Of a DNA stretch of 64,000 bases, positions 11,751-22,829 are shown piece after piece. How positions within the stretch are numbered: position 1 is the first letter of the stretch; each line of letters begins with the position of its first letter. Below the pieces are notes generated by a model that had not been told where the DNA came from, did not search any database, and was given only the letters and a program-made list of their open reading frames with translations. Both the position numbers and the translations under genes were made by a program. The DNA is taken from assembly GCA_025024175.1 (NCBI GenBank), contig QCXZ01000041.1:13139786-13203785 (forward strand). Direction: 5' to 3'. This stretch comes from Rhyzopertha dominica (taxonomy: Eukaryota > Arthropoda > Insecta > Coleoptera > Bostrichidae).

Positions 11751-14130
11751 ATAATTGCTAGCCAGTACTCTGACATACATTTGCTTATCAATTTTTCATT
11801 AGTTTTACTCAGGTTGCCTAGTTTTGGAAGTATAATATGCAAAATAGCGTTTTTTTTTACTGTAAAAGATTGTACCACATGTTACTCATCAAATAGAACA
11901 GAATCGGAAAGAGTCAGAATATTTCAAAAACCGTTCGCATTTGAGGCGCATTATGTGTTCACAAGTTACACAATACAATCAATAAGCCACAAATTCAAAA
12001 ATAAGATCATATAAAAAGTGTTTCGGTTAAATAATAGATAACCGGAATACTATTAAATTATTTGATAGAGCACTCCTGAAATCGGGCGGGCGCCAACTAA
12101 CGTGAATGGCCAACTAATCACCTGTTATGAACGAACGACCGATGAATTCATCACTGGAGACATCACAACTAGTCACCGTTTTTCATCTCCTAATCTCCCT
12201 AAGATATCTACTGATTATTGCTAAGTATAAACAATTCTGCGATGCACCCCATTACATCCTTTTTTTCAAACTTCTAATTGAGAAATTGAAAAGCCTGATA
12301 AAATACAAAATATACAGGTAGTACAGTAATTGCTGAAAGAGAAAAATAAAATATACGTTAACGAAATTGCTATTAAGAAGCATCTGTTGAAATGACAGGA
12401 AAAATAAGCAGAATTAGTCAAATTGTCAACAGCGCCTGTTTTCGAAATGGGCAAGGTAGCACTTCACCTACACAATAATTTTTGTTATTGTCAGTCGACT
12501 GTATTATAACGTAGTTTAATTTTTCTACTGCAGAAAATGGTATATCTCTTGAACAGTTGATTTGAGACGAATATGCTAGTAACATTTTTTATTTAGTCCA
12601 CATAAAAAAGTTAAGCACATTTTAATTTAAAAATTTAAAAGTTCTGCAACAAAAACGTATATATCCGATGCGATTAAAGTAAGATTAAAGCATCAACTTT
12701 CAACAAAAAAAAATATTTTCAAAATTTAACTATTTTAAATTCGAATAATAATGCTCTGGTCTCGTCACTGATATGATATATTTGGCAATGTTCTTCGTAC
12801 TGTAAACATTATTGGCTATGGTAATAATGAAAGCATTTCAATTTGCTCATTTGCTCGCAGAGGCATAATACTTAACATGTAATTATATCTTGTGTAATAT
12901 TTCTGTTCATAAAAGCTGTCGACAAATTTTTAGAAGAAGCAGCTTTAGAGCTATGCGGTAATGAGCGCCTATGTTAGGTGGATCAAACGGTAAATAAATA
13001 TTAAAGTATTTAAATTAAAATTTGTAAATAAGTTGCATTGAGGAAAACCAGAATGTGTTAAGCAGGTAAGAAATCGCTGTAAACCATTCGACAAGCTCTC
13101 CCGCTGCTACTAGGGGTTGTGTATTTTATTGCGGTGTAATTTATGGCCTCTTTAACCACTAACGCATTTTAATAACTTACGGATCGGGTGAAAAGCGGGT
13201 GGCTATCGTCCACCTCTCTAGGCGTTTAAAACAAAATTCTGGTACAGCACCCTCTAGCGATAAGGAGAACTGAAGTAAGATAACGTGTCGGTAACAACTA
13301 CTCGTTGCATAAAGTTTTTTGCCGAGTGTACTTACAATACAAAACGTTTTGATGTACGCAAATTACTCTAAACTAGAGAGTTGAAACTTGCACTGTATAA
13401 TAACAGTTGAGTTTGATGTAACATTCTTGATATTTGCGCTACATGTGCAGAATGAGCTTAACTTTATTATTCTTTGCCTACAAAAATCACACAAAAGCTA
13501 ATTCACAGTTTCGTTCTGTTCTGAGTAACAATGCTGCAAACTTCGGCACAAAAACGTTTGGCTTTGTTTGAAAAGCTGGTAAACATGTGCGTGACATATG
13601 TTGTTGGGGCGTTTTGGAGCAGATCAAGTGACTTAAATACAGTCCGACAATAAACTGTAAAGGTAGGTATGTTAAGGAATAACTGGATTTGTAACGTTTC
13701 TTTAATTGTAATAATTAACACATAATGCATATCAGCTTGTGAGAAGCCTTTGCTCGACTTTTTCTGTTTGAATTGTGACCCATGCTATTTATTACAATAG
13801 TTTCGTTTTATGTCAATGTCTGGGCTAAATTATGCAATAACCTGCACTACATTAAACCAAAAACTTTGCAGTTGGAAAGTAAAACGGGTTGAGCTATTCG
13901 TCGCAAAATTCAACATTATGTCACCTGCTCATATAAACCTTAGTTGATTTATTTTCTGGTTTTATGCATATAGTTATGGATCGACAATGGTTCAAAATTT
14001 GTTCCATTATGCGGTGATGTTGCTGATAACCAAAGTGAAAATGAGCCTTTTGTTTATTTTCGTTGATAAAATTCCTATCAATTTTTTCATTGAACAGTTA
14101 CTTCTTTCGAACTGTTACAAAATTTTTATA
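11751..14130. other. AT-rich DNA, no gene seen
   Basis: Several short frames (11781-12014, 12127-12321, 12266-12454, 13503-13730) have no domain or clear coding composition. A slightly GC-richer patch at 13060-13330 contains no recognised feature. Confidence 0.4.
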
Positions 14131-14658
14131 CTGGGTGTTCACGGAAACAGTCTACAATAGCTAACTTTCTTAGCTGACGTCGTGGACTAGTGGTTTAAAT
14201 AGGGAAATTTTATGAACTTTCATGAATGTTGTGGTTTTACAAAAAGCCGATTGAACGTCAACTAACCGAGATATCGACTACAAGTTTATTATTTTAAATA
14301 AAACGACCCAATTTTTAGCGCCTTTGATTAAGGGCGTCGAATTAATCAAAAAACTAATAAGGTACCACTACCCTACAATCATTTGTTTTCGAGATAACGC
14401 ATGTTGAACAACTGCTGTTCACGAAACAGTCTAGCTAATGTCATTTGATGTTCAATAATTTTTTTAATATCAATATAAGATTATTCTCAAAAAATCGAAT
14501 AGGTTCTCGTTTAAACCATTATTCTAAGACTTCAAATGTTTTTTGTAAACACCACAAAATTCTCTTCTAAAATTCATGAAACTTCCCCATTTAAACCACT
14601 AGTTTACGACGTCAAATAGAAAAGTTAGCTATTGTAGACTATTGCCGTGAACACTCTG
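14131..14658. mobile_element. MITE with ~110-bp inverted repeats, TA-flanked
   Basis: The left end starts CTGGGTGTTCACGG and the reverse complement of the right end starts CAGAGTGTTCACGG. Similarity continues inward for about 110 bp through TCTACAATAGCTAACTTT and CTAGTGGTTTAAAT. TATA flanks both sides (14127-14130 and 14659-14662), fitting a TA duplication. A third, internal piece of the terminal sequence lies at about 14413-14441, so the copy is rearranged or composite. It has no coding capacity. TA targets and CAG/CTG ends suggest a mariner/Tc1-related non-autonomous element. Confidence 0.75.
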
Positions 14659-14885
14659 TATAATATACTCGTAATTAAATGCTAGTAGTCCTAAGGAAAA
14701 ATTAAGTCGTGCATGTGAATAATATTATCTACGATATATTTTACGAAATAACGTCTAATAGTAACAGATATCAAAGCTTACAAATTGCTCATCTTTATCT
14801 CGTCATTTAAACTTCATATAAAAATGTTTTGAAAAAATTCTTGTAAAGTAATTTCATCAAGTTAAATCCACAATACATATTTTTA

Positions 14886-14923
14886 GGTAAAGCGCTTTCG
14901 GCTAATATGCCATCGTCAGTACC
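14886..14923 (-). ncRNA. Hammerhead-ribozyme-like motif downstream of the Penelope-like element
   Basis: Minus strand, in order: GGTA (14923-14920), CTGACGA (14919-14913), a T, stem II GGC-ATATTA-GCC, GAAA (14899-14896), GCGCT, T (expected cleavage base, 14890) and TACC (14889-14886). GGTA and TACC pair as stem I directly next to the core on both sides. The AGCGCT around the cleavage site is self-complementary, so stem III would be loopless or formed between two molecules, as described for the tiny stem III of retroelement hammerheads. It lies about 110 bp beyond the stop codon of the Penelope-like ORF on the same strand, where such ribozymes are known to occur. The extra T after CTGACGA is the one deviation. 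Confidence 0.6.
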
Positions 14924-15030
14924 ATATAATAAATTATCAAAAAAAATTATGACATTGTCAAAATTAAAAATCCAAGCAAGCAATATTGACTAAAAATTGA
15001 AAAACTACATTCAAACCAGCAACTTAAAAA

Positions 15031-16950
15031 TTAGCATTCAAATAAAAAATTTAGAATGGGACACATGAAATTGCAAAAATCATTTAGTAATGTCCAATTT
15101 TTATCATTTAAAATTTTGTATATCTCTAATATTTCTAAATATTTTAATTTTGATGATTTATTACAAAAATGTAAACTTTTTAAATTGTCCAAAGTAGAAG
15201 TATGTTTATATGATAATAAATGATTCGCGAACAAAGAATTTGTAGTTACAATGTCTGTATTTTTGTACTTATTAAGTTGTTTTAGATGCTCATTTCCCCT
15301 AATAAGAAACGATCTTCCAGTTTGTTCAATATCAACAGAGTTGCAGTCGTTACATGAAAAGCTATATACGCCTGAATGATTTAATTTTATTATAATTTAT
15401 TATGNACAANACGGGAACAGACACTGCCTACAGTAAAAAAGGCAATATTTATGTCTTCAGTTGCAAATAATTTAGAAAGGAAAATCGAGACTTGACCAAT
15501 AAACCTAAGGGTGTACCAAATTTTTACTTTTTTATCACATGTGATGGTGTTAAAAAAATTTAAATTTTGTCAGGTATTTAAAGTACAATTTTTCTATTAA
15601 ATAATTTGCAAAACCGTTATTATAAGCAATGAAGAATTACACCAAGTTCTTTTTCGAAGGTATTTAAAGAAAGAGGAATTTTAAAACGTCTGTGTGAAAG
15701 AGAATGAAAAACGGCTATTTTATGGGTATGAGGGTGCACAGAAGAATAGGGGATAATGTTGTCTGTACAAGTAGGTTATCTGAAAATTTCAAAAGAAAGA
15801 TAAGGAGAGCATTGGTTGTGCGAAATTAACAAATCTAAAAAGGAAATTTTATTATAAACTTCTGTTTCATAACTAAAATTTATAGAATTATGTAATGAGT
15901 TTATAAATGTAAAAAAACTATTTAGATTTTGTTGATTTCCTGAGAAAATACATAAAACATCATCTACATANCGGTGCCAAAAAATAACGTGTGGTGAGAG
16001 GACAGTGTTTTTGAATATTTCTTTTGTACAAAATATTTATTATTGAAACAGAAAAAATTTTGATCTAATACAAATTTTGTTAAAGACATCAAATTATTTA
16101 TATGTAATAATAATAAATTAGAATTTTGAAGTAGTAGGTTATTTAAAATATTTAAACAATCTTGTGGAGGAATCGATGAAAATAAATTGTTCACGTCAAA
16201 GGAAACAAAGAAAGAATCAGCTGGTATTTTTAAAATTTTAAGTTTATCGATCAAGTCTAAAGTATTCTTAATCGCAAAAGAGTTGTTAAAATTTAAAACT
16301 TCACGTAGGACTACATTTAACCATTTTGCTCATTTATAACATGGAGAATTTATATAAGAAACAACAGGTCTAATAGGACAGTGGTCTTTATGTATTTTAG
16401 GTAATCCATACAGTCTTGGAGTCGTTGGATTCACGGAAGGAATTTGAGATTTAAAACAATCGAAGTAATTTAAAGTTGGTTCAACTCTGTCCAACAGTTC
16501 TTTTAATTTGTTATTAAATTTAACTGTGTTATCATTCTCAACCATTTCGAAATCTCCATTATCTAAAAAGTTAAATACTTTGATTAAGTAATCATTTTTG
16601 TCTAAACTCACAATACAATTTCCTTTGTCAGCTTTTGAAAAAATAAGGTTATCTTTGACCAACTTGGAAACTATACTATCACTTATATTTTTGGCATTAG
16701 AAAATAAAAAATATTTTTTGTTGAATTTAGAAGACATGTTATTAATAGATTTTTGTAATATTGAATTTAATTTAATGAAAGCATCCACTACGCAAGCAGA
16801 CGTCAGGATTTTGTAGGGCCACCAACCAAACAAAAATGCTGAAGATTTGCAAAGGGCAACGCACAACAGAAACGAGCTATTTGGAGAAGGCTTACCTTCC
16901 ACAAATCTGTGTAATAAGTCTCTGATTTGCTTCGCCAAGGGCCACAACAT
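15031..16950 (-). pseudogene. Penelope-like retroelement: reverse transcriptase plus GIY-YIG endonuclease, decayed
   Basis: The minus strand carries Penelope-type RT blocks in order: FSKADKGNCIVSLDKNDYL, TTPRLYGLPKIHKDHCPIRP, FFVSFDVNNLFSSIPPQDC, then after a frameshift the catalytic YVDD (15970-15959) and KISFLDLLIS. Downstream comes a GIY-YIG-type domain: GVYSFSCNDCNSV, QTGRSF, NSLFANHLL and a final helix, ending at TAA 15031-15033. This RT plus C-terminal GIY-YIG layout defines canonical Penelope-like elements. Damage includes a TGA at 16330-16332 where the frame otherwise continues, loss of the segment between the second Asp block and YVDD, several frameshifts between RT and endonuclease, and DIE in place of the usual YIG before QTGR. 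Residues upstream of about 16780 do not look like the family and may be flanking DNA. The hammerhead-like motif at 14886-14923 probably belongs to this element. Confidence 0.85.
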
Positions 16951-17439
16951 CCAATGACCGTATTCTAATGAAGGTGAGCGAAGACCTCCGTTTATCCTTG
17001 TCGAATAATTAAAATGGACTTTTTATCTCGGTTTGGACTCATACGAGATGAATTTCAGCCTTGGCTCATGTAGTTTAGAATAAATTAGCTCCTCTCGCCA
17101 GACAGGTTTTCATGTAATAAATTATACGGGACCAAAGAGATCGTTTTTTGCTTCTTCGCTGGCGGATCACTCTACTGCTGGACCCGTGGTCTTGATGGTG
17201 ATGATCAGGGGATTTTCCAAGGAGGTACACGTTTGTAAAGTTTCCATCTTATCAATTACTGCCCATGTACTATTACAATAAAAAAGTTTTATTGTCTCTT
17301 TATCAGGGGATTTCCGAATAACATTTGATTAAACGTATGATTACTACAAGTATGTATTATGTTTGCCTATGTATTTGCATTCAAATGCAGAATTCATTAT
17401 CTTTAAATACCTGTACATACCAAGGACGATCTATTAGAG
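16951..17439. other. No gene seen
   Basis: Sequence upstream of the Penelope-like ORF. A possible 5' end or long repeat of that element was looked for but not recognised. Nothing else is supported. Confidence 0.4.
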
Positions 17440-18290
17440 TAAAAACCGCTGCAAATTGAATCAATACTTCCACATCCAATTGTCAAAACGACACGTTTTA
17501 ATTTCTTATACTATACCATTAGTAATCAGGTTTTGAGCATTTTTTCTCTCTACACATTTTTTCAAGACAAACAGTCTTCGTGATATTAACAAATATATAT
17601 AAATTTTAAAATGGTTTTTTCCAAATAACTCGAAAATTATTAACTTAACAAAAAATTACAAGAGTGCTTTCTGATCAGAAATTTGACTTTCTATATATTA
17701 CCAAAATTTAAAAAAATCGTACGAGCAGGGACTAAAATAGGTTTTTTGGAAATCTTTCGAAAATGTCAAAATTTTGTGAGAAATTTTATTTTCTATCTGA
17801 TGGTATTTCCATTCTTTGAATATATTAAATATATTCGGAGATATTTAGCAAAACCGTTTTCTTTAAGCGACGCTTATTTGCTAATATCTTCTAAACAGTT
17901 TGCTGCACCGAAAATTTATAAGAACGAATAATACTAGCAGTTTTACTACTAATCACATACTAAAACGAGAAAAAAATAAAAATTTGCAGAAAGGATAGTT
18001 ACCCTCCAATTTCGCCCCCTTCCCAATACCCCCCACAAACAATAGGTCGCTTTGGGTAGTTGAGATTTATACGTTTGCCAAATTTCAAGTTCATATATTA
18101 AGTCTTTCGAAAGGTATCGTGTATACAAACAAAACCACCGACACACAGACAAGAAATTTTTTTGCTCAAATTTTGTTTTTTTTTTGCGTTTTCGACCATT
18201 TTAAAGCGAATGAGCAAATAAAAATTTCTCGATACAACACTTTCCATCCGTTGGATTTGGAAGCAATTAGAGCCGTGATTTGTCTTCTAT
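17440..18290 (+). repeat. Dispersed repeat family 2, copy B (longest)
   Basis: This is homologous in inverse orientation to 10375-11108, and its first 170 bp match 22053-22222. The left end reads ACCGCTGCAAATTGAATCA then CTTCCACATCCAA; the reverse complement of the right end carries CTAATTG-CTTCCAAATCCAA, so the ends may be imperfect inverted repeats. The short frames inside (17683-17931 plus, 17949-18152 minus, 18119-18310 plus) have no known domain. It is probably a non-autonomous transposon of unknown superfamily. Confidence 0.7.
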
Positions 18291-18676
18291 ATTATTATTA
18301 TTTAGCTTAATATGAGCTTTTTAACTCTGAATGTGTTATTTCCCAAAGCAGGCCATATTCAAAATATTCTAGATATAGATGTTAAAAACCCTCCTAACAG
18401 ATCCCTTAAAATACTGTTAAATATATACGCTAACACTCTGGTTGCCTTGGTTTTTGGCGAATTGGCACTTTACAGATATCATTTACCGTAGCTACCCTTG
18501 TAATTATTTATGCCCAAAACTCAAGAGAACGTAGTACATTTTTTAACGACGCAATTATGTACCGCTGAGAAGTGGACAGACATATGCATCAAATTAGTGT
18601 CTCGAGAACATGTTGCTTAAGCCTTTAACTCAAAGTTTTATCCATTTTAATTAAAAATATAAAAATATAAAGGGTT
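18291..18676. other. No gene seen
   Basis: AT-rich sequence with no recognised element, gene or repeat. Confidence 0.4.
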
Positions 18677-18709
18677 TTCGACTATCTAGTAGTTATCATC
18701 AGTATCAAA
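18677..18709 (-). ncRNA. Degenerate hammerhead-like motif
   Basis: On the minus strand CTGATGA (18702-18696) is followed by a hairpin with stem ACTA/TAGT and then CGAAAA. The order fits a hammerhead core, but stems I and III are poor and the cleavage site is unclear. It is probably a decayed member of the group seen at 586-632 and 14886-14923, or chance. Confidence 0.3.
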
Positions 18710-19089
18710 GATACAATTTGAACTTGCACAATTAATTCCGGCGTTGTCAAATAAATAGAAGCAGGCAGACTTGTCTATAATGAAATTTTGTGCCTTTTAA
18801 GTTGTCAATGAAGTCATCCGTTCTCGATAAGAAAAATGTAATATAACACAATTTATTGTCTTTAACAATCACTCTTTGGGAGAATGGAACAGAAAATAGA
18901 ACGTAGGTCTTTTAAGTAATATGCTCGGTCTAAAAGCTGCATACGCTGTATGAGTCTGACAAGGAGAGACCTATACGCGGCAGGTTGAGCATTTAAATCA
19001 GTACCGCATTTTTCTTTTATGTCACCGCATCCTTTCTAATCACATTTGTCATCTGTCTGTCTGTCTTTTTCAAAACATAGATATAGATT
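18710..19089. other. No gene seen
   Basis: No element or gene was recognised. It precedes the decayed transposase that starts near 19090. Confidence 0.35.
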
Positions 19090-19910
19090 ATAGATAGATA
19101 TGGGTAAAGCAAAATCTGGAAATCCCATAGTTACATTTGTGCTTGAATTTTTCCATAATTTTTTCCGGAAATCTGAATTGAAAAGTGAAGATAAAGGATA
19201 TTTTTCATATTCCTAGCAGAAGCTTAAATCGCATATTATATGAAATAGAGTTTAAATTTAAGAAAAATTGTAACACAGGAACTGTAACTGTACCCACATT
19301 GAAAATTTAGGATCATCCTTTCAATGAGATGTAATATTCTTGGATGAAACCTGGATATTTTCAAAAGGCATAGCTAGAAAGTCGTCATGTCATGTCAACA
19401 AAAAGTGCATGTAACGCCAAAAGGATTTGAATGAAAACGTTATAGTTTTAAATGTAGGAAGTTCAGAAGAGTTTGTGCAGATTTGCTCTAAGCCTTGAAG
19501 TCTAAAACGTTAGCCTAGCACCTCAGTTGAGCAGCGTAACGTAAACAAGGAGAATTTCTACCAAATTTAAAAGAACCGACCTCAATTATAATAGATAACG
19601 CCCTATATCACAGAGTTCTTATGGTAAAACGGCTAGTCAGTTCATGGACAAGAGTAGTGGTTAACTGATAATGGCATTAATTTTGATTCTACTTCAGTTA
19701 ATTGGGAGCTAGTAAATATAGCTAAAGTGCATAAAATGGAAAATAAATAGATATGCAACTGACAAACTTTACGAGGTTAGGAAATTTTATTCTTGCCTCC
19801 ATTTCATTGCGAAATGAATGCAATTGAATTAATTTGAGCTAAATTAAAACGTTACAGATGTACTATAGCCAAGACGTAGAAAGAGATTATGTACCTATCT
19901 ACCTATGTAT
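19090..19910 (+). pseudogene. IS630-type (DDE_3-like) transposase remnant
   Basis: Plus-strand frames contain VIFLDETWIFSKGIARKS, then IVLNVGSSEEFV, EFLPNLKEPTSIIIDNALYH, NGINFDSTSVNWELVNIAKV and finally LPPFHCEMNAIELI followed by AKLKRY. In order these match insect IS630/Tc1-superfamily transposases: first Asp in LDETW, second Asp in IDNA-YH, third acidic residue in NPIELIWA (here NAIELI). A segment before LDETW (SRSLNRILYEIEFKFKK) fits the usual helix upstream of the catalytic core. Many frameshifts and stops interrupt it, so it is dead. All three catalytic acidic residues are still readable. No inverted repeats were identified. Confidence 0.7.
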
Positions 19911-20551
19911 GAAGATAAAAGAAATCTGAAATAAGGCACAGGGTACCAACAAAAGTAATAGATTCAACAACTGTCATATTTAGTGAAAACGCGTCAGATT
20001 TTTCAGAAATTGTAGTGATTAATTTTTTTATTGTTATATTAAAGAAGTGCTAATAAATAAGTAGTTATATAAAAAAATAAATAAAACTACGTTTATACAT
20101 ATATAAAATATTTTTCTTAAAAGGACATAAGTACTTACCAGGCTACGCTTGTATTAAAGACCATCAAAGTTATGCAAAGACTCAAAATCAGAAGGGGAAA
20201 TAATGAATTGGTTTATATAGGCTAATCATTACTATTACATCTTCAGTTATCAGGATTACCTATTCGAAGAATTAGGCAGAGATTATGACATTCATTCAAT
20301 TATTTATGGTACTAACTGGCATCTGTTGAGTCGGATAGTGACAGTTGCAGCGATCACTCTTTTTTAAATGTGAATATTCCATAAATATCCGAACTATAAT
20401 TAAAGATTGCCGTTTTATTGATATTCTAGTACAGAATATTAAACGTCACTTTACTGTGATATTAATTTGGGTGCACTCGTCATTTGATTTCGGCGTGTTA
20501 ATTTGATTCATACGCGTTTGTTTCTCATACATAAGTCCTTACTTATTAATA
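19911..20551. other. No gene seen
   Basis: AT-rich. On the minus strand a CTGAAGATG string near 20236-20257 lies downstream of the Penelope-like tail, but it lacks the GAAA of a hammerhead core. Nothing else was recognised. Confidence 0.35.
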
Positions 20552-20900
20552 TTAATGATTAAATGAATGATTTACTATTGGACAATTGAAATTATAAAGG
20601 TCATTAAATTTTAAAAAGTTGTTCAGTAATAATTTAAAAATTTCTGAGTAACGCGATTTTGATGATACCTTGCAAAAAGGTAATGAATGTACAATTTATA
20701 AGTAGTTAGCTAATAAAGAATTTGTTCTAACAATATTATTATAGTTTTCAAAGGGTTTTAAATGTACATTATTTCTAATTCTAAATAAGAACCTTCCCGT
20801 TTGTCGATCATAAACTGAATTGCATTTATTGCAGGCTTATTACCCTTTGTGAAACATTTGCTACAACCAAATGAATAATTTCTTGAACGTATGTGGGAGT
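20552..20900 (-). pseudogene. Second Penelope-like element tail (GIY-YIG domain)
   Basis: On the minus strand, after correcting one frameshift by eye, the text reads YSFGCSKCF, CNSVYDRQTGRFLFRIRNNV, NIVRTNSLLANYL, SLPFCKVSSKSRYSEIFKL and FNDLYNFNCPIVNHSFNH before TAA (20552-20554). It parallels the C-terminal GIY-YIG part of the element at 15031-16950 block by block (CNSV, QTGR, TNSL-AN-L, FC--SSK--Y-EI, LNDF-NF-CPI). Only the tail is present, as expected for a 5'-truncated insertion. Confidence 0.7.
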
Positions 20901-21249
20901 TTTTGCCTTTCAATCTTTTATCTGCAACGCTCAAGTAACTTAATAAGTTTTGTGCATTTCCTTTAATCACTTGAAATCTCCATTTTAGGAACAAAAATGT
21001 TAACTTGCGGTATATTTTAATGAATTAAATTAATTAAATTAAAATAGGTTACGAGTTTGGTATCCTCACTTCTAGTTTTAGAATGTCCGACATTTCACGA
21101 CGGATAAAATGCCAAACAGTGACATTTTTAATTTAATAAACAAAACGACTTGATTTTAAGAATGAAGCCTATTCTCCAAAACATGGCATTTAAAAAACTT
21201 CAAGGCCCCAAAGGCTAAAAATAATTTCACCTCGACACTTCTTGAATGA

Positions 21250-21660
21250 AACGAGCCACATTAACACTGTCAAACTAACATAAACTTCGCGTTTAACGAC
21301 ACATAATCACCCGAAATAAACGATTAACGGGGGTTATCGGCAATTGACATGGACGGGAAAAAATATGATTTTAATAAGCCGCTCTTTCACATGACGTCAA
21401 TTAAAAATCGTGATTCACGAACGTAGAGCCTTTGCATCAGTACGATTTTTCTCTTCCACCGGCACCGCAGAAAAACTTTGCGGCGTGACGCAACGGCCTG
21501 GACTTTGCCTGAGGTATTTGCGCTAACACACTGGTCTCGTTCCGAGAACAGCGGATCGTGATCGCACAATAACAAGGAGTAAATTAAAAATCTGGCGCTT
21601 CCAGTGACCGCTATACCGTTTCGATTAGTTTGTGATTGTTCAAGTTCAGATGCGTGAATC
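21250..21660. other. CpG-richer unique segment, function unknown
   Basis: This segment is clearly richer in CpG than its flanks and has TAAT-type and TGACGTCA-like strings. The minus frame at 21387-21575 (62 codons) could be part of an exon but has no recognised domain. It may equally be a promoter or enhancer. Confidence 0.25.
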
Positions 21661-21787
21661 GGGTCTTAATTTACATAGCGATACTTCTGTTAAAATTATT
21701 ATTACTACCATATTTTCTTTAAGTTGTTATTATTATTATTATCATTATAGAAACTCCAGTGGTCGTAATGTCCTTGGTGGATAGCAC

Positions 21788-21789
<2 letters not shown>

Positions 21790-21858
<69 letters not shown>
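21790..21858. repeat. Trinucleotide microsatellite (AAT)n
   Basis: About 23 uninterrupted AAT units. A shorter related TTA run lies just upstream at about 21726-21748. Confidence 0.95.
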
Positions 21859-21859
<1 letters not shown>

Positions 21860-22052
21860 TCTTTATTATCCACGTGTAAAGAAAAGCAAATTACAAAGTA
21901 TAACAAAATTAAGGGTATTTTTTATACACAAGATAAAATTGCATACAACAAAATATATGTCTCTGATCTTCCATCTAACCTTACTCAGCTTTATGAAATA
22001 TGAAGCAAGCCATGGTAGGAGAAACAAATTATAATTATGTTTTATGAGCCTA

Positions 22053-22222
22053 CAGTAAAACCGCTGCAAATTGAATCAATACTTCCACATCAAATTGTCA
22101 AAATGACATTTACGTTTTTATTTCTTATACTATTCAATTAGTAATCACATTTTGAGCATTTTGTCTCTCTACACATTTTTTCTAAGACTAAGTCCTCGTG
22201 ATATTAGTAAAAATATATAAAC
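22053..22222 (+). repeat. Dispersed repeat family 2, copy C (truncated)
   Basis: It matches the left 170 bp of 17440-18290, including ACCGCTGCAAATTGAATCA, TACTTCCACATC, AGTAATCA-TTTTGAGCATTTT and TCTCTCTACACATTTTTTC. It ends abruptly after AAAAATATATAAACGAGG. Confidence 0.8.
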
Positions 22223-22316
22223 GAGGATAAATTCTTTCAGCGTCCATAATATAATATAATATAATATTTTATCGGAAAGATCGCTGTCTCTTGAAAACAC
22301 TGACAAAAAGTTATTA

Positions 22317-22356
22317 GTCTGACGTTTCGATTACTCCTGTAATCTTTGTCAAAGAC
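22317..22356 (-). ncRNA. Hammerhead-like fold with degenerate core
   Basis: Minus strand: GTCT, core TTGACAAA, perfect 6-bp stem GATTAC-AGGA-GTAATC, GAAACGTC, then AGAC. GTCT/AGAC pairs as stem I, and ACGT around the cleavage site is self-complementary like stem III. The order and lengths match the motif at 14886-14923, but the CUGANGA core is altered (TTGACAA), so it is probably inactive. Confidence 0.4.
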
Positions 22357-22829
22357 GAAGAACCTCAAAATTTGCCTGACACAAGTTCAAATAAGAAAAA
22401 CTAAAGTAAGCTTAAAGCGCAATACTGAAAATATTTTCTAACACAATATTTATTCATGAATTTGTGTAGACATCCATGATTATTTCAAGATTTAGCAGTT
22501 GATAGCAAATAGCGAAACATACAAATAATAATAATATGAGACGGTCTTCATCAAACTGTAGTAAATAACAAAGGAAAACATATAACACTATATAGAGAAT
22601 TAAGCCTGTGTGCGATGAAACAACATCTTAAACAGTCGTGCTCTGAACAATACTAGGCGGCCACTTTGATATTTAAGAAACAGGCAAATTATTGTAAATT
22701 TTGGTGATCTGATATGAGAAGCAGCGCTTAAACGGAGTAGTGCAATGTTTACGTACACTGATATTGACCCTAAATCACAAATTCAAATGGTGAACATCAC
22801 TTCTAAACGATATTTTATTGTATAACTAA

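Noticed and set aside
20236..20257. CTGAAGATG string downstream of the second Penelope-like tail
   Set aside because: There is no GAAA after the hairpin, so it cannot be called a ribozyme.
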